From: Acidimicrobiia bacterium
GTDB lineage: Bacteria; Actinomycetota; Acidimicrobiia; Spongiisociales; ZC4RG35
Assembly: GCA_003230435.1 (NCBI GenBank)
Contig: QIDW01000075.1
Location: forward strand, 1-12,735
Direction: 5' to 3'
DNA: 12,735 nucleotides
The position numbers were made by a program, and so were the translations under genes. Under the pieces are notes generated by a model. That model did no database searches. It was given only the letters and a program-made list of their open reading frames with translations, and was not told the origin of the DNA. Position 1 is the first letter of the stretch, and each line of letters opens with the position of its first letter. Positions 11,862 to 12,735 of this stretch are shown one piece after another.

Positions 11862-12735
11862 CCCGGTACGCCCTTGGACTCGGCTCGAATATTGGCGATC
11901 GCCTCGCGAATCTGCGTTTTGCAGTCGAGCGTCTCGGTGATGTCGGAGGGGTTGGCCCCGTTTCCAGCCTGTATGAGTCGGCTCCGGTCGGTGGGCCGGT
12001 GCAAGGTCCATTCCTGAATGCTGTTGTCGTTGTCGAATCCGATCTGGAACCTCTCGCCCTGCTGGAGCGGCTTCAAGAAATCGAGGCCGAAGCCGGCCGG
12101 GTGAGAGGGACTCGCTGGGGCCCGAGAACGTTGGATCTCGACATTGTCTCCTCGGACGGGAACTCGGTCTCTGAGGGGGCTCTCGAGATCCCACACCCAA
12201 GGGCTGCCAGGCGTGAGTTTGTGCTTCGCCCTCTTGCCGAGGTGTGGCCGGAAGCTCGTGTGACGCCCGATACCCGCGCCTCCGAAGCCCTCGAAGAGGT
12301 AGGCAACCAGGGGGTCGACCGTCTGGCCCGCGTTTGGGCTGGGGATGAGCAACCCTGGCTGGGCCGGCTGTTTGTCGGGCTTCAATTTGCTTGGTTTCTC
12401 GCGATTGCGCTTGCCATGGCCTCCGACGGGAAATTGCCGGAAGGCTCCGTCGATGTCACTCGCGTCGTCGGAGCGATCGTGGCGGTCATCGGAGCCGCTC
12501 TTGCTTTCGTATCCTCGCGGCGTCTTGGCCCGGGTCTCACCGCTCTCCCGGAACCTCGCGCGGATGCGGTCTTGATCGAGACCGGCCCATATGCCCTGGC
12601 GAGACATCCGATCTATGGCGGTGTGACGTTGTTCATCTTCGGTGCAGCCATGATCGTGGACAGCCTCACCGGTGTGTTCCTCAGTCTGGCGCTGCTGCCG
12701 TTCTTCTATCTGAAGTCCGAGTATGAGGAGCGCAC
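11858..12735 (+). CDS. folK: FolK (HPPK) fused to an isoprenylcysteine-methyltransferase-like membrane domain (partial)
   Basis: The GTG overlaps folB (GTGA) and the frame is open to the window end, giving 292 codons so far. Residues 1-160 are 6-hydroxymethyl-dihydropterin pyrophosphokinase: GLGSNIGDR (7-15), PFLNAVVVVES, RWGPRTLDLDIV (86-97, with the two magnesium-binding Asp D93 and D95) and IPHPRAARREFVLRPLAE. A normal FolK ends near residue 160. Here the chain continues through DEQPW into hydrophobic helices (LFVGLQFAWFLAIALAMA, then VVGAIVAVIGAALAFV). Next comes GPYALARHPIYGGV (243-256, RHP at 249-251), the signature of the ICMT/PEMT-like methyltransferase family, and YLKSEYEER. I find no ATG, GTG or TTG between 12263 and 12415 in this frame, so a separate gene would lose its first helix. 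The C-terminus lies outside the window. Confidence 0.85.
   Translation, partial: MTRYALGLGSNIGDRLANLRFAVERLGDVGGVGPVSSLYESAPVGGPVQGPFLNAVVVVESDLEPLALLERLQEIEAEAGRVRGTRWGPRTLDLDIVSSDGNSVSEGALEIPHPRAARREFVLRPLAEVWPEARVTPDTRASEALEEVGNQGVDRLARVWAGDEQPWLGRLFVGLQFAWFLAIALAMASDGKLPEGSVDVTRVVGAIVAVIGAALAFVSSRRLGPGLTALPEPRADAVLIETGPYALARHPIYGGVTLFIFGAAMIVDSLTGVFLSLALLPFFYLKSEYEER

Noticed and set aside
11792..12607. 271-codon minus-strand ORF, and a similar one at 11385-12200
   Set aside because: Both are antisense shadows of folB and folK caused by high GC. The plus-strand frames carry the family motifs.
1..12735. CRISPR array, insertion sequence or prophage
   Set aside because: No repeat-spacer pattern, transposase, integrase or phage structural gene was found on either strand.

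Overview
The window looks like a chromosomal segment of a high-GC actinobacterium, probably from an Acidimicrobiia-like lineage. The evidence is an SigR/RsrA-type redox sigma/anti-sigma pair (the mycothiol-associated type), a DUF2342 zinc metalloprotease directly before tilS-hpt-ftsH, the actinobacterial ftsH-folE-folP-folB-folK gene order, heavy use of GTG and TTG starts, and stop/start overlaps (GTGA, ATGA, TTGA) at nearly every gene junction. The class-level placement is inference, because no rRNA or other marker is present.

Layout, left to right. (1) 1-1732: the tail of an unidentified membrane protein overlaps tmk (dTMP kinase), which overlaps holB (DNA polymerase III delta'). (2) 1738-1914: a cluster of five GC-rich hairpins that looks like a dispersed intergenic repeat. 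It is followed by a tRNA-Thr(CGT) gene. (3) 2159-2979: an ECF sigma factor of the SigR/SigH type, overlapped by its zinc-binding anti-sigma factor. (4) 3018-6077: a small secreted/anchored protein, the DUF2342 metalloprotease, tilS and hpt, in an almost gap-free run. (5) 6150-8144: ftsH with its own likely promoter. (6) 8162-9457, minus strand: a compact operon of a 26-codon leader ORF with a very strong Shine-Dalgarno, a ribbon-helix-helix (HicB/Arc-like) protein and a DUF4097 beta-solenoid protein. It reads towards ftsH and diverges from folE. (7) 9603-12735: folE, folP, a degenerate dual-specificity-phosphatase-like gene, folB and folK, all overlapping. The folK reading frame continues without a stop into an isoprenylcysteine-methyltransferase-like membrane domain that runs off the window.

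How the parts work together. folE, folP, folB and folK supply most of the dihydropteroate/folate pathway. tmk and holB serve DNA synthesis, and tilS, hpt and the tRNA serve translation and purine salvage. ftsH and the DUF2342 protein belong to the envelope/proteolysis side. The most unusual part is the minus-strand operon. Its promoter (TTGACA-18-TATAGT) sits in a run of five segments spaced 11 bp apart, three of which match TGAYGWCA. A further copy of one of these 8-mers lies on the folE start codon. I infer an autoregulated RHH/beta-solenoid module whose operator also touches folE expression. A SigR-like promoter (GGGAAT-19-GTT) in front of folE is a second possible link, between the oxidative-stress sigma factor and folate synthesis.
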